Positions 1 to 9,047 of a stretch of 64,000 nucleotides of DNA are shown in pieces. Location of the stretch: the NCBI GenBank assembly GCA_036499395.1, contig DASYDW010000077.1, positions 176,750-240,749 on the forward strand, given 5' to 3'. Each line of letters begins with the position of its first letter. The first letter of the stretch is position 1. Origin of the DNA: Pirellulales bacterium. Lineage in GTDB: Bacteria; Planctomycetota; Planctomycetia; Pirellulales; JACPPG01. The position numbers were made by a program, and so were the translations under genes. Below the pieces are notes generated by a model. It saw only the letters and a program-made list of their open reading frames with translations, made no database searches and had not been told where the DNA came from.

Positions 1-3000
1 CGGTCGTTCCAAGTCAACCAAGGAAACGGAATCCGAGGATCGCCACGGTATTCGGCCGTGGGAATGATCGACGAGCCAATGATGTTCGTGTCGCTGCTGG
101 TCCACCACCATTTGCCTGTCGTCGGATCAAAAGCGCCGGTCGCGGTAAGATTCACGAGCTCGCGATTCAGAAATCCAGGTGAGGCAAGAGGACAGGGCTG
201 CAGCAAGGTGCCGGCGCCGGTCGGCGCTGTTGTCGCTTGCGAATACAGGTTGTAATTGTGCGGAATGTCGCCGCGGCGACGGCTGTCAAACGTAAGCGTC
301 CCGGCGGCCAGCAGGCCAGGCTCGCTTGCCGGACCCGGGGTCGCCGCCGCCGACTTCTCTCCATTGAAAGCCGTCAAATCGACAGGCATCTTATCGACGA
401 TAATGTACGGATTCGTATTGGCTTCCCACGGTTGGTCTGGATTCGCCAGCCGCTGGAGATAGACATAAGTCGTCGGCGTCGTGGGGTTTGGGCCATTCGT
501 TCCGTCGTACTTTATGTTGGTTTGGCGGAAGGGATCCGAAGTGAACAACGTTGAATCAAAATCATACGGCGTGTCTGGTATGCCGCCCGTGTAATAAGCG
601 TTATCGTTGTAATTCGCATTCGGAACGTTCGCGATATTCGTAGACGTAATTGCCGAAGTGGCCATTGGATAGCCCCTATCAGGCTCGGAAACGCTCATGC
701 GGATTGAGCGGGCGAGGTTAGTCGGAGCAATGGGAGCAATGCTGGGCGGACTGAAATAGAGGGTTGAGATCGGCAACCACAGCGTCTGTTTCATATCGGT
801 TTGTGTTGGATTCGACACGTGATATGGATTCAGATAGGGCGTTGTCGAACCACTAACCGCTGGATTGAACGTGTTGTAAATACCCCCCGTTGCGCCATCC
901 ATCAAAATATTGGGGCCCAGCGTTATCCGATAGAGATAATTGTTCTTAATCGAAGTAACGGTAGCTCCTTGCGGAATGGTCGAGCCGCCGGCTAGCACGT
1001 CGGTCGATCGGTCGCGTATACCGAATCCGGTCACAAGATTCGCCGTGGTGCCGTAGGGATCGGCGGCTGCGGGGCCGATCATCGCATATGTATTGGGGGG
1101 AATGATCGTGTTCGGCGTTCCAGCCGTCGACGTCATATTGAGATAGAACTGTGGCGGTTGGTAGGTCGTGATCGAAGAAAACTCGGTCGTGGTGATCGCC
1201 GGCGAGCCGGAGGTGAAATACACGATGCGATCGATCTGCTTCGGCAAAAGGGTGGGCATTCGATCCGGTGGCAGCGTCGGATTTACCGCCGGATTGTTGC
1301 GAAACGTTGCCAGCCGCCAGACGGGCGATTGGCTGCTAAAAGTATCGAGTTTCGCGAGGTCGACACCGAATCGCGCTGCACCGGTCACGTTGTCCGTCGT
1401 CGCGGTTTGATTGTAGAGCTCGCTGGGTTTCATCCCGCCGATTCTGTTTCCGATCGTGAAGGGGGGATTGGGATTGAATAATTCGACCATCAGCGTGCCG
1501 CGGGGGCGGCGCACCTGGTCGAAGTCGGCGTCGACATTCGGGTTGGTGCCGCCATTGATGGTCGTGACAAATTGCCCCTTGCCCGCCCCACCTGTCCCTT
1601 GCTTCGAGTCGGCCGTGCCGCGGTCATGCGTGGCAAGCGTCTCGGTGATCAGCAGTTCCGGTCGTTCGCAACCCCAGACGAGGCCGCGCCAAGTGCTCGC
1701 GTCGTCGGGGCTCGCAGCTCCCCCGACCGGATTGATAATACCGTCGACATCCCAAGTAGTGTTGGGGGTGGCGTCGTCGTTTTTGAACGGGTTAATGTCG
1801 AACTCGAACGGCGTCATGATCGAATCGCCGTCCATGAAGTCGACGATGTTCACCGCCCACTGCGCTAGATAGTACGGCGTGTCGGCCGGCTGACCGGCTA
1901 GGCCATCCCCATCGTAGTCCCCGGTAGCCTGCAGGGCTTGCACCGTCGGCGTTGGAACGTGATCCGCCAACAATGACAACAGCACGTATATATGGCGAGC
2001 GAAAAGCTGCCTCGCCTTCATGTCGTCGCCTGCCGTCAGTACGCCGCCGGACATCGTGCCGATGGTGTTAGCCGTGCTTGTGTTATTGTTGGCCTGACCG
2101 TCGTTATTCAGGTCCAGCGGAAAGCCATTGGTGCCTGGGTTCGTATTGGCGACCGGGTTTCCGGCGACCCCGGTCGGCGACTGCCAACCAGCGGTCGGCG
2201 CCGCAACACTCAATGCCGCCCAGGAACCTTCCGTCTCGCCCGGTTCATCAATGATGCCGTTACCGTTGTCATCGTAGCCGTTGCCGAGCGTTCGATTGAT
2301 ATTCATTTTCTCGCCCGCGATAAGCTCAGGAGCGAGAAGTTGCGAGATCGCCAGATCAGCGTTGAACGTCGCGTTATAGGGTAGGGTCTCGGCTCGGATG
2401 CGCGCGGCCAGCAGTTGCGTGATGTGGCTGTTCAGGATCGGAGGAATCGTTGTCGTTCGATTAGCAGTCGTGCGGTTGTAGTACAGCGTGAATTCCAGGT
2501 CCGGCGAGGCAAACACCATGCTCGGCACTGGCAGGTCGAAGCTGTGCGTTGTTAGCAGGCTTGGTATCTGGGCCAGCTCTGGGTAATACGGAAAACGTCC
2601 GACCGCGTCGCTCGGCAATGATGGCGCCGGATTGGTCATCGCGATCGGCGCAAGGCGCAAGATCCGATTTGGCAGTGACGGCGCGTCACTATCTCGCCAA
2701 CGCAGAATGCGCTCCAACTCGGCGGGCGTGAACGGTTCGTCGACCGAGACGATATACGCGCCGTTCAGACCGTTCGGCCAGTTCAGCCCCCATGTCGACT
2801 GTGAGTATCCGTCATTCGCGGCATTCAATGAGAGATCCAGCTCGTACGGATCGTCGATGGCCTCATCGGGCTCGCCCCAGCCAGCATCACCCGCCAGGCT
2901 TAAATTGGTCATCGAAGGATAATCGAGATACATTGGCTGGCCGCGTAAGTCGAGGGCGATCATGCCGTCGCCATCAAGGTCCGGCGGCGAGCCATAGGCC

Positions 3001-5141
3001 GAGCCGTATCCTTGCGCCCACTTGCCCCCTGACCACATGGTCGGATTCTCGAAAAACGGAATCGGAAACTGTGGCGCGGTTGGGGAGAAATTAACCGGCA
3101 GATAGGGGTATTGATGTTGCGACCAATTTCGCCAGTTGTACGTCGGCGAGAGACTGGACTCGCGCAGCCAATTCATCGGGTCATTGAGCCAAGTGATACC
3201 CACCCCCGGCGGCACGCTCAGTGCCGTTCCTGTGAGTTCGAGCTCGCCGTTGCGCCCTTCGATCCAGTAAACGGAATCGCCACTAAGCGTCTTGCGTAAC
3301 TCACCGGTCGGCGTTGCCAGCGGCACACTGCCCCCCATTGCCGCGGGCGACGAATTCCAACCTGGCTCGAAGATCGGGTGCAGGCTGATCTCCGGGGGAC
3401 CATAGCCCGAACCGACTCGGAGTTGATTCGCGGTGTTCATCGGGACAGGGACACCCAGAGTCGGCATCGCGAAAGGCGCATTGACAGGGCTGAACCGCGA
3501 CGGCGCAGCACTTGCCGACGGCGGGCAATGCCGAATATTCGAATGGGCGTTGAGGTTCAGCTTGCCATCCATGTCAACGCACAGAATCGCGAACAATGGC
3601 TTATAGCGCCGTCCATCCGGCGATTGCTGCACGGGCATGCCGAGATCGACCCAAACGCTATCCGGGATACCGTCGCCGTCGTTATCAACATCCCAGAGAT
3701 GACCGGGCATGCCGCCTTGAATTGGGTCGTAATTCGGATTGCTGCCGGTGAAGTTGGGGTTTTCGCTTTCATCGACCGTCGCCGTGCTTGCGTCGTCCTG
3801 AATCGATAGCGGACGCAGCGAAATCTTCCGCAGCAAATTCCTTGCCACGAAATACTGGTTGCCATTGAATGTCAAAGCGTCGTAAGGATTCGCGCTTGAC
3901 ACGGCTGACGTGGGGAACAGGTAGTTGTTGCTACCGCCCAGAGTCGCCTTCCAACGAGTGTTCCAGTACATCATCAAGTCCGGCCGATGCAGCGAAGGGA
4001 GTAGCGTCATTAACTGGTAATTGCTTGTGACGTAGGTCGCTGAGAGGGTGGGGTCAGCCCAGACGCGCATCGCCAAAAGCATGTTCTGGAAATCGGGCGC
4101 GTCGTAGTCCTCATTCGCGCCGCCGGGTCCCGCGGGATCGAGATAACTGGTAAATGGAGTGCCGGTATCGACCGGTTCGAAAACTCCACGGCGCGGGTTC
4201 GGCAATAGCGCGTATTGAAATCCTGGCTGGGTCGCCGGACTTGCGGGATTGAAACTCGGCAAGGGATACGGGGGAGAAGGCAAACAAGCATCGAGCAGGC
4301 GCGTGTTAGTCGTCGTCGATACAAACGACGAAGGGTTGAAGCCGAAGCCCGTGCCCGAAAAGGCCCGACCATTGATGAGAAACGTATCGCCCGGGTTCGG
4401 GACAATGCCGTCGAACCCTAAAACCTGGAAGTAGTTCGTCGAGTTGTTATAGTTGTAGTAATAGCCGACGATTTGCCCTGTGCGCCCTGCGGCAGGGCCG
4501 GTGATCATCGTTATCAACCGGCCGTTGTAGTAACCATAAGGGGCAAGGTCGGTCGACTTGGGAAAAAACGGATCGTTGGAGATGTTTGCCGTGAACGCCA
4601 GAATCGGCGTTGGCGCGTACGTACTTAGGTTCACAGGCGAGTTTGCAGTCGAATCAGGCAGGTAAGGAAGCGGTGCCGAACCACCGCCGGAAAGCTGTAC
4701 AACCATATAGCCGATCTTGTCCGGATTGCCTGATGTGCCCGGCAAAATCGTACCGCGAACGCCATACTGCGAAGGCGTCGATTGTCCCGCATTGTGACCG
4801 TACTCATCTTCCAGCAAGCTATGCACGCTCATGACCGAGTTGCTGTCGCGGGAGCCGCGAACGACCTGCATCAAGGCGCCATAAAGTTGCGCCTGCGGCG
4901 AGTCGCCCGTTTGTTCCGTGCGGGCACCCTGCATCACGCCTTGCCGGTGGCTGACCGTGGCCACGACGAACGAGATCAACAGCATCGTGAACAGCGCGAG
5001 CAGGACCAGCACCACCAACAGGATGACGCCCGCGGACCGGCGGTGCGCCGCGCGGCGACGCAAGGCGTGCGACCTGCGCGTGACTGGCTGGGACTGATTA
5101 CGCTTCGGGAATGGGCTGCCAGATTCTTGGTTCGCTAACAT
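1..5141 (-). CDS. Giant pilin-cassette protein with one membrane anchor (partial, runs off left edge)
   Basis: Read leftward from ATG at 5141, the frame stays open to base 1, giving 1,713 codons without a stop, so the C-terminus is outside the window. After about 36 basic residues there is one hydrophobic segment (ILLVVLVLLALFTMLLIS). The rest is a very long exported region rich in Asn, Pro, Thr and Tyr. It contains acidic loop motifs, DNDGDGIPDSVWVDLG near bases 3660-3700 and DLDGDG near 2950-2980. Placement as the last gene of a pilus/type II secretion-like cluster, after four prepilin-like genes, resembles PilX/GspK-type minor components or Verru_Chthon cassette protein A. That family assignment is inference. 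There is no G/FTLVE prepilin cleavage site at the N-terminus, so it is probably an anchored protein rather than a processed pilin. Confidence 0.8.
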   Translation of the reverse strand, partial: MLANQESGSPFPKRNQSQPVTRRSHALRRRAAHRRSAGVILLVVLVLLALFTMLLISFVVATVSHRQGVMQGARTEQTGDSPQAQLYGALMQVVRGSRDSNSVMSVHSLLEDEYGHNAGQSTPSQYGVRGTILPGTSGNPDKIGYMVVQLSGGGSAPLPYLPDSTANSPVNLSTYAPTPILAFTANISNDPFFPKSTDLAPYGYYNGRLITMITGPAAGRTGQIVGYYYNYNNSTNYFQVLGFDGIVPNPGDTFLINGRAFSGTGFGFNPSSFVSTTTNTRLLDACLPSPPYPLPSFNPASPATQPGFQYALLPNPRRGVFEPVDTGTPFTSYLDPAGPGGANEDYDAPDFQNMLLAMRVWADPTLSATYVTSNYQLMTLLPSLHRPDLMMYWNTRWKATLGGSNNYLFPTSAVSSANPYDALTFNGNQYFVARNLLRKISLRPLSIQDDASTATVDESENPNFTGSNPNYDPIQGGMPGHLWDVDNDGDGIPDSVWVDLGMPVQQSPDGRRYKPLFAILCVDMDGKLNLNAHSNIRHCPPSASAAPSRFSPVNAPFAMPTLGVPVPMNTANQLRVGSGYGPPEISLHPIFEPGWNSSPAAMGGSVPLATPTGELRKTLSGDSVYWIEGRNGELELTGTALSVPPGVGITWLNDPMNWLRESSLSPTYNWRNWSQHQYPYLPVNFSPTAPQFPIPFFENPTMWSGGKWAQGYGSAYGSPPDLDGDGMIALDLRGQPMYLDYPSMTNLSLAGDAGWGEPDEAIDDPYELDLSLNAANDGYSQSTWGLNWPNGLNGAYIVSVDEPFTPAELERILRWRDSDAPSLPNRILRLAPIAMTNPAPSLPSDAVGRFPYYPELAQIPSLLTTHSFDLPVPSMVFASPDLEFTLYYNRTTANRTTTIPPILNSHITQLLAARIRAETLPYNATFNADLAISQLLAPELIAGEKMNINRTLGNGYDDNGNGIIDEPGETEGSWAALSVAAPTAGWQSPTGVAGNPVANTNPGTNGFPLDLNNDGQANNNTSTANTIGTMSGGVLTAGDDMKARQLFARHIYVLLSLLADHVPTPTVQALQATGDYDGDGLAGQPADTPYYLAQWAVNIVDFMDGDSIMTPFEFDINPFKNDDATPNTTWDVDGIINPVGGAASPDDASTWRGLVWGCERPELLITETLATHDRGTADSKQGTGGAGKGQFVTTINGGTNPNVDADFDQVRRPRGTLMVELFNPNPPFTIGNRIGGMKPSELYNQTATTDNVTGAARFGVDLAKLDTFSSQSPVWRLATFRNNPAVNPTLPPDRMPTLLPKQIDRIVYFTSGSPAITTTEFSSITTYQPPQFYLNMTSTAGTPNTIIPPNTYAMIGPAAADPYGTTANLVTGFGIRDRSTDVLAGGSTIPQGATVTSIKNNYLYRITLGPNILMDGATGGIYNTFNPAVSGSTTPYLNPYHVSNPTQTDMKQTLWLPISTLYFSPPSIAPIAPTNLARSIRMSVSEPDRGYPMATSAITSTNIANVPNANYNDNAYYTGGIPDTPYDFDSTLFTSDPFRQTNIKYDGTNGPNPTTPTTYVYLQRLANPDQPWEANTNPYIIVDKMPVDLTAFNGEKSAAATPGPASEPGLLAAGTLTFDSRRRGDIPHNYNLYSQATTAPTGAGTLLQPCPLASPGFLNRELVNLTATGAFDPTTGKWWWTSSDTNIIGSSIIPTAEYRGDPRIPFPWLTWND

Positions 5142-5346
5142 GATGTGCTTCTTTCGCTGGACCCACGGTGGGGTCAATCGGCCGTATGCCCCGGCCCGCT
5201 CGGCGGTTCTCTGTTGCTGGTCAATCGTTTGCGTCACTTGGGGTGACGGCATCCCTGACGTTTGCCGGACTGGCGGCCGGCGTAAGTTCCTGCGTGCGTC
5301 CTGTTTTCAACGGATGGCGTTCGTTAGTTCGAGAGACCTGCAAAGT

Positions 5347-5413
5347 CTGTAGCCGGGGACTTCGACCCCGGAGCGGCACGTTGATGCCCGGACCTCGAAG
5401 TGGCCGACTACAG
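5347..5413. repeat. CTGTAG-ended inverted repeat (MITE-like)
   Basis: The ends CTGTAGCCGG and the complement of CCGACTACAG form imperfect inverted repeats around an inner CCGGGG...CCCCGG hairpin. It looks like a short non-autonomous element or REP-like unit. It carries no gene. Confidence 0.55.
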
Positions 5414-5508
5414 AAAACAAAGTGCATGTTTTCAACTTTGCAGTTCTCTTGATTCGTTGGTCGTGAATGGTTTTTTTGATGTCGTGTGCCGGCGATTCAG
5501 TGAGTTCG

Positions 5509-5540
5509 CCCTCACCTGCCCACTCCCCGAGGGAGAGGGA
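5509..5540. repeat. Dispersed CCCTCACC...GGGAGAGGG palindrome, copy 1
   Basis: CCCTCACCTGCCCACTCCCC is followed by GAGGGAGAGGG. The same unit recurs at 10482-10520, 11798-11834 and 34402-34438. The CTCCC/GGGAG core forms a short hairpin. Confidence 0.7.
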
Positions 5541-5554
5541 TTTCTAATAGCTAT

Positions 5555-7603
5555 CTATTGCGAACCGAACGGCGAATCGCCGTCGACCGTGATTGTCTTC
5601 TGATAAACACCGACTACGCCTTCGACCACCGTGGCGTAGGCGTAGATGTACACAGAACCGACCCCCACGACATTAACCATGTTCAAATTGGCAAACTGGA
5701 CGCCAATAGGCGGCGGGCTAGTGCCAAAAAGCACCGGTGGAGTGTTTCCTGTTCCATTGAACGCGGGATCGTCCCATTGAACGCCCTGGGGCCAATCTGG
5801 GCCGTTAAGCGTGACATTGCGGAAACCACCAGCCGACGTCAGCGCGGTGCCATCATCGACCGCCAGGATTCGGTACCAATTGGCAATGGTGCGGAAGCGG
5901 GGCCAATAAATAGGACCGCCGCTGCCTTGCCGCATTTCGCCGGCCACCGTGATCCCTGAGAGCATCAACCACTGTCCGGGCTTCAGCGTTGCTAGCCAAT
6001 CGGCCTGATGCTGTGCGCGCTGCGGATCAGGATCGGTTGGGTTTTGCGCTGCATAAAGTGTGACCTCTCCACCGCCGAGACTGCCTGGGTTTATTTTCGC
6101 AGGCACCATCCATTCGCCGGGCAGAATGTCATCGGTGAGTGGCGTCGGAGGCATGTCAACCACACGATTCTGGCAGATCACGACCGACACGTTGTATTGC
6201 CGCGTGTTCATCAGGGCTGACGAATCCGGGTGCATGACGGTGTCTTGCAAATTCGCGGCCGTCGCGTCAACCTGTGCCGACGCTGGGGATACCGTAGCGA
6301 ACCAGGAGTAATTGCCCTGGTACAGCGGCTCTTGCCGATTCGTGCCCGTCGTGTCGTAGGTGAAGCCAAGCGTTGGACGATCACTGGACGGGTTTGTCGG
6401 ATTCAGCGGATTGAAGATTAGATCGCTGTTGGAGCGGAAGATGCGATCCGCCACCGTCAGGGGCATGAAGCGGGGCTGCGTCTGGATCGTTGCTGACGCA
6501 GTCGATGTGGATTGGAACCACGGCTGCGGCCACGGCCCGTAACCAGGCGCGGGAACCGGCGGCAAGTTATACGGAGTAGAAGCGCTCCAATTCTGCTGAA
6601 CGCCGAGGTTCTGGACCGGCGGGACCGGCCAGGTAGGAAGGGGACTCAGAGGCGGAGTCTGCGACCACACCGTTCCATTGATTGGATATCGAGGCCATTC
6701 GGGCAACATCGTGATGCGCGGTAGCAGCGGTGCCCCGGGATCATACGTTTGCTGGTAGGGGAACGTCTGAATGAACGTCCATTGCGCTGGCGCACTGCCG
6801 TAGGGAGGAACAGTAGCTGGACCGTTGCCGCCCTTGAGATAGGTATTGGCGGCTTCTGAAACGCCCAGCGGATCAAATACCAGCACCTGTCCTGCGGTAG
6901 CAGCGAAGGGGGGATAGGGATTGGGCGAGGTAACAAAGTAGCCAGGAGGATACGGCGGAGGAAGTTGTGGGTAAGTAGTAGACGAATTCCAAAAAAGATT
7001 GACGCCAATCGGTGTTGCTGCGACAGGTGACGACGGATTGTAAATGTACGGATACAAAACCGGGTAGAGTTGAGGAGCGGTGGAGTAATCAGGGGCGGGG
7101 GGAGTGCTCAAGCCGGTCGGCGGGACAGCCGTTTTCAACTGCGCACCACCGGGGCCGATGTAGTTGTTGAAGACCAATGGTGGCAGGTAGGGGTACGTTA
7201 TAATCCGTTGCTGGTATGACTGGGGGCTTGCAACGACACTATTCGTTGGATCGGGGTCGATGAACATCCCCATCTGCGTGTCGACCCACTGCTTAGGCTG
7301 CAAATAGCTGCGGACTTCCATGTCGCGGAAGCTGGCGCGGCCGGCGGTGCTCGATTGGTCGAGCTTGTTGGCTTCGACCAGTTCGTACGCTCCTAAGGGA
7401 ACGAGCGCCGCCATGCCCAGGATGCCAACCGACAATATGCCCACGGCGAACAACACTTCGAGCAGCGAGATACCACTCCGAGTAGTGGGCAGAGGGCAGT
7501 GGGCGGAGGGCCGTGACGAAGTAACTCGCGGAATCGCACATTTCCTGGTGCGAATCCCAATACTGCCTGCTGCCTGCTGCCTGCTGTTTGCAGATGTAAT
7601 CAT
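5555..7603 (-). CDS. Prepilin-like protein with long C-terminal domain (PilV-like)
   Basis: 682 residues. The prepilin signal reads TRSG followed by ISLLEVLFAVGILSVGILG, which fits cleavage after Gly and a conserved Glu at position +5. The downstream part (about 620 residues) is far larger than a normal pseudopilin and is rich in Pro, Tyr, Asn and Thr. ATG at 7603 follows the upstream stop codon (TAG, 7606-7608) by two bases, and a GGGGGGA ribosome site lies 8 bases upstream, so translation is probably coupled. The leader is about 44 residues, too long for a classical type IV prepilin, and part of it is encoded by heptamer repeats at 7482-7586. It corresponds best to PilV/GspI-type minor pilins, or to Verru_Chthon protein B by position. 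Exact function unknown. Confidence 0.8.
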   Translation of the reverse strand: MITSANSRQQAAGSIGIRTRKCAIPRVTSSRPSAHCPLPTTRSGISLLEVLFAVGILSVGILGMAALVPLGAYELVEANKLDQSSTAGRASFRDMEVRSYLQPKQWVDTQMGMFIDPDPTNSVVASPQSYQQRIITYPYLPPLVFNNYIGPGGAQLKTAVPPTGLSTPPAPDYSTAPQLYPVLYPYIYNPSSPVAATPIGVNLFWNSSTTYPQLPPPYPPGYFVTSPNPYPPFAATAGQVLVFDPLGVSEAANTYLKGGNGPATVPPYGSAPAQWTFIQTFPYQQTYDPGAPLLPRITMLPEWPRYPINGTVWSQTPPLSPLPTWPVPPVQNLGVQQNWSASTPYNLPPVPAPGYGPWPQPWFQSTSTASATIQTQPRFMPLTVADRIFRSNSDLIFNPLNPTNPSSDRPTLGFTYDTTGTNRQEPLYQGNYSWFATVSPASAQVDATAANLQDTVMHPDSSALMNTRQYNVSVVICQNRVVDMPPTPLTDDILPGEWMVPAKINPGSLGGGEVTLYAAQNPTDPDPQRAQHQADWLATLKPGQWLMLSGITVAGEMRQGSGGPIYWPRFRTIANWYRILAVDDGTALTSAGGFRNVTLNGPDWPQGVQWDDPAFNGTGNTPPVLFGTSPPPIGVQFANLNMVNVVGVGSVYIYAYATVVEGVVGVYQKTITVDGDSPFGSQ
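7482..7586. repeat. Heptamer-repeat element inside a prepilin leader
   Basis: Left part: GGGCAGA-GGGCAGT-GGGCGGA-like heptamers (7482-7510). Right part: three TGCCTGC heptamers (7562-7586). The two arms are roughly complementary. The element lies inside the 5' end of the 5555-7603 gene and encodes its leader peptide. A similar GGGCAGAAGGCAG stretch occurs near 63577. Confidence 0.55.
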
Positions 7604-7605
7604 CT

Positions 7606-8994
7606 CTATCGTCCCCCCAGCCTTTGCATTTCGATCGCCAGTTGGCGGGATTCCATGATCTCGACGTACGACCCGTAGCCGGGCGTGCCGTTGTACACGC
7701 CGTAGCCGCCGTTATTGAAGGCCGTGGCCGAGACATTGTTCTCGGCGGTGCTGATCGTACCGGACTTGTTGTCGATCGAAACCCACAGACTGGTCATGTC
7801 CTGCCAGTTCAGGTAGGGCTTGAAATTCGAGTCGCCCGGGTCGAACGGCGCGCTGGCGTTAGCGGGTGAGATGATGTGCGGCGGCGACGTCGGCAGCGGC
7901 ACGAATTCGCGATGGCCGATCAGCAAATGAATCGGCGTCAGCGGCTTGATGGGTATCGGAATAGGACAGGGGAGCGACGACGCTATTCCCTGAGTGGTCG
8001 CCGAGTCGTTGCCCCAGCACCAGACGGTATCGATCGCGCCTGACGGGGCGAACATGATGATGATCGACGACGTGTCAGGCGCACTGCCCCCCAGTGGCGA
8101 TCCAGAGCCACCACTCGTTCCGGGACGCGGCCAAATGGGCTGAAACGAATAGGTGTATCCGTAGGCCGACAGCAACGTGCTTGCTTGTGTGATTTGTTGG
8201 TTCGGCACATCGAATCCCGAGAAGTTCAAGTCGATGACGGTCGAGCCCGGCAACGTGACCCCCGCCGCTGCGCTGCGAACTGGCTGACGGAGGATTTGAA
8301 ATCGATAGAAGCCATCTGCGGGCGCACTTAAACCGCCGGTGCCCGTGACCGCGACGATTTGCCAATGATAGGAAACAGAAGTCGCAGGATCGATCGTGTA
8401 CGTGCCGACCGCGGGCGCGGGATTCAATGTCGTGGAAAGAGGCGGTTGGTAGAAAGCCTGCGGCGAACTATTCGCCGTGGCTATCGGGTTCGGCCAAAGC
8501 TGGAAATACGATCCCTGATTGTTGAAGCGGATGAGATCGCCGACGCGAATCGTGCCAATCCAGCCGACGTCCGTTGACGGGACATTGGTGGAGTTCGACG
8601 GGTCGGTCGGCCCGGTGCTCGGAGATGGAACGCCGATGAAAGTGATCAATCCGCTCGACACAGCCACGACCGACGAAAGTGAATCACCGGTGTAGGGGAG
8701 CGGCACTTCGGCGTAACTCAGTGAAACGCTCGCCTCGGGCAGGCCGGCGAGCCGATCGAGGACCACCGCATAGGGCCGGCCCGACTGCATGGCACGATTC
8801 CGCGCCCCGGTGAGCGTGGAACTGACGATGCGGGCCCCCTCACGCACCTGCCGGTTCGACATGATCGGCGCGAGCATCGGAATGGCAGACGCCGCCAGAA
8901 GCGAGAAGATCACCAGCACGACCAATAGCTCGACGAGCGTCGCGCCGCTGTGGCCGAGAGATAGGCATCGATTCTTATTCTTGCGGTCGTTCAC
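7606..8994 (-). CDS. Prepilin-like protein with long C-terminal domain
   Basis: 462 residues. The N-terminus has a short basic leader and then [19 protein letters not shown], a type IV prepilin signal with the usual Gly, Glu(+5) and hydrophobic helix, although Ala replaces Phe at +1. The segment after the helix (NRQVREGARIVSSTLTGARNRAMQSG) resembles GspH/FimT-type pseudopilins. A large domain of unknown fold follows, with repeated Pro/Thr/Ser-rich stretches. It lies between two other prepilin genes, and its stop is two bases before the next start. By composition it would correspond to GspH or Verru_Chthon protein D. Inner-membrane insertion followed by assembly into a pseudopilus is the expected role. 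Confidence 0.82.
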   Translation of the reverse strand: MNDRKNKNRCLSLGHSGATLVELLVVLVIFSLLAASAIPMLAPIMSNRQVREGARIVSSTLTGARNRAMQSGRPYAVVLDRLAGLPEASVSLSYAEVPLPYTGDSLSSVVAVSSGLITFIGVPSPSTGPTDPSNSTNVPSTDVGWIGTIRVGDLIRFNNQGSYFQLWPNPIATANSSPQAFYQPPLSTTLNPAPAVGTYTIDPATSVSYHWQIVAVTGTGGLSAPADGFYRFQILRQPVRSAAAGVTLPGSTVIDLNFSGFDVPNQQITQASTLLSAYGYTYSFQPIWPRPGTSGGSGSPLGGSAPDTSSIIIMFAPSGAIDTVWCWGNDSATTQGIASSLPCPIPIPIKPLTPIHLLIGHREFVPLPTSPPHIISPANASAPFDPGDSNFKPYLNWQDMTSLWVSIDNKSGTISTAENNVSATAFNNGGYGVYNGTPGYGSYVEIMESRQLAIEMQRLGGR

Positions 8995-9047
8995 AAATGT
9001 TGCCGGTTGTTCAGGCGATGATTAGGCGTCGAGACTTAATGCTTTGC

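Larger units (their letters stand above)
5142..5554. other. 413-bp spacer holding two dispersed palindromic repeats
   Basis: No convincing gene. It contains the CTGTAG-ended inverted repeat at 5347-5413 and a copy of the GGGAGAGGG palindrome at 5509-5540. The second lies just downstream of the 5555-7603 gene's stop codon, so it may end or protect that transcript. Confidence 0.6.
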
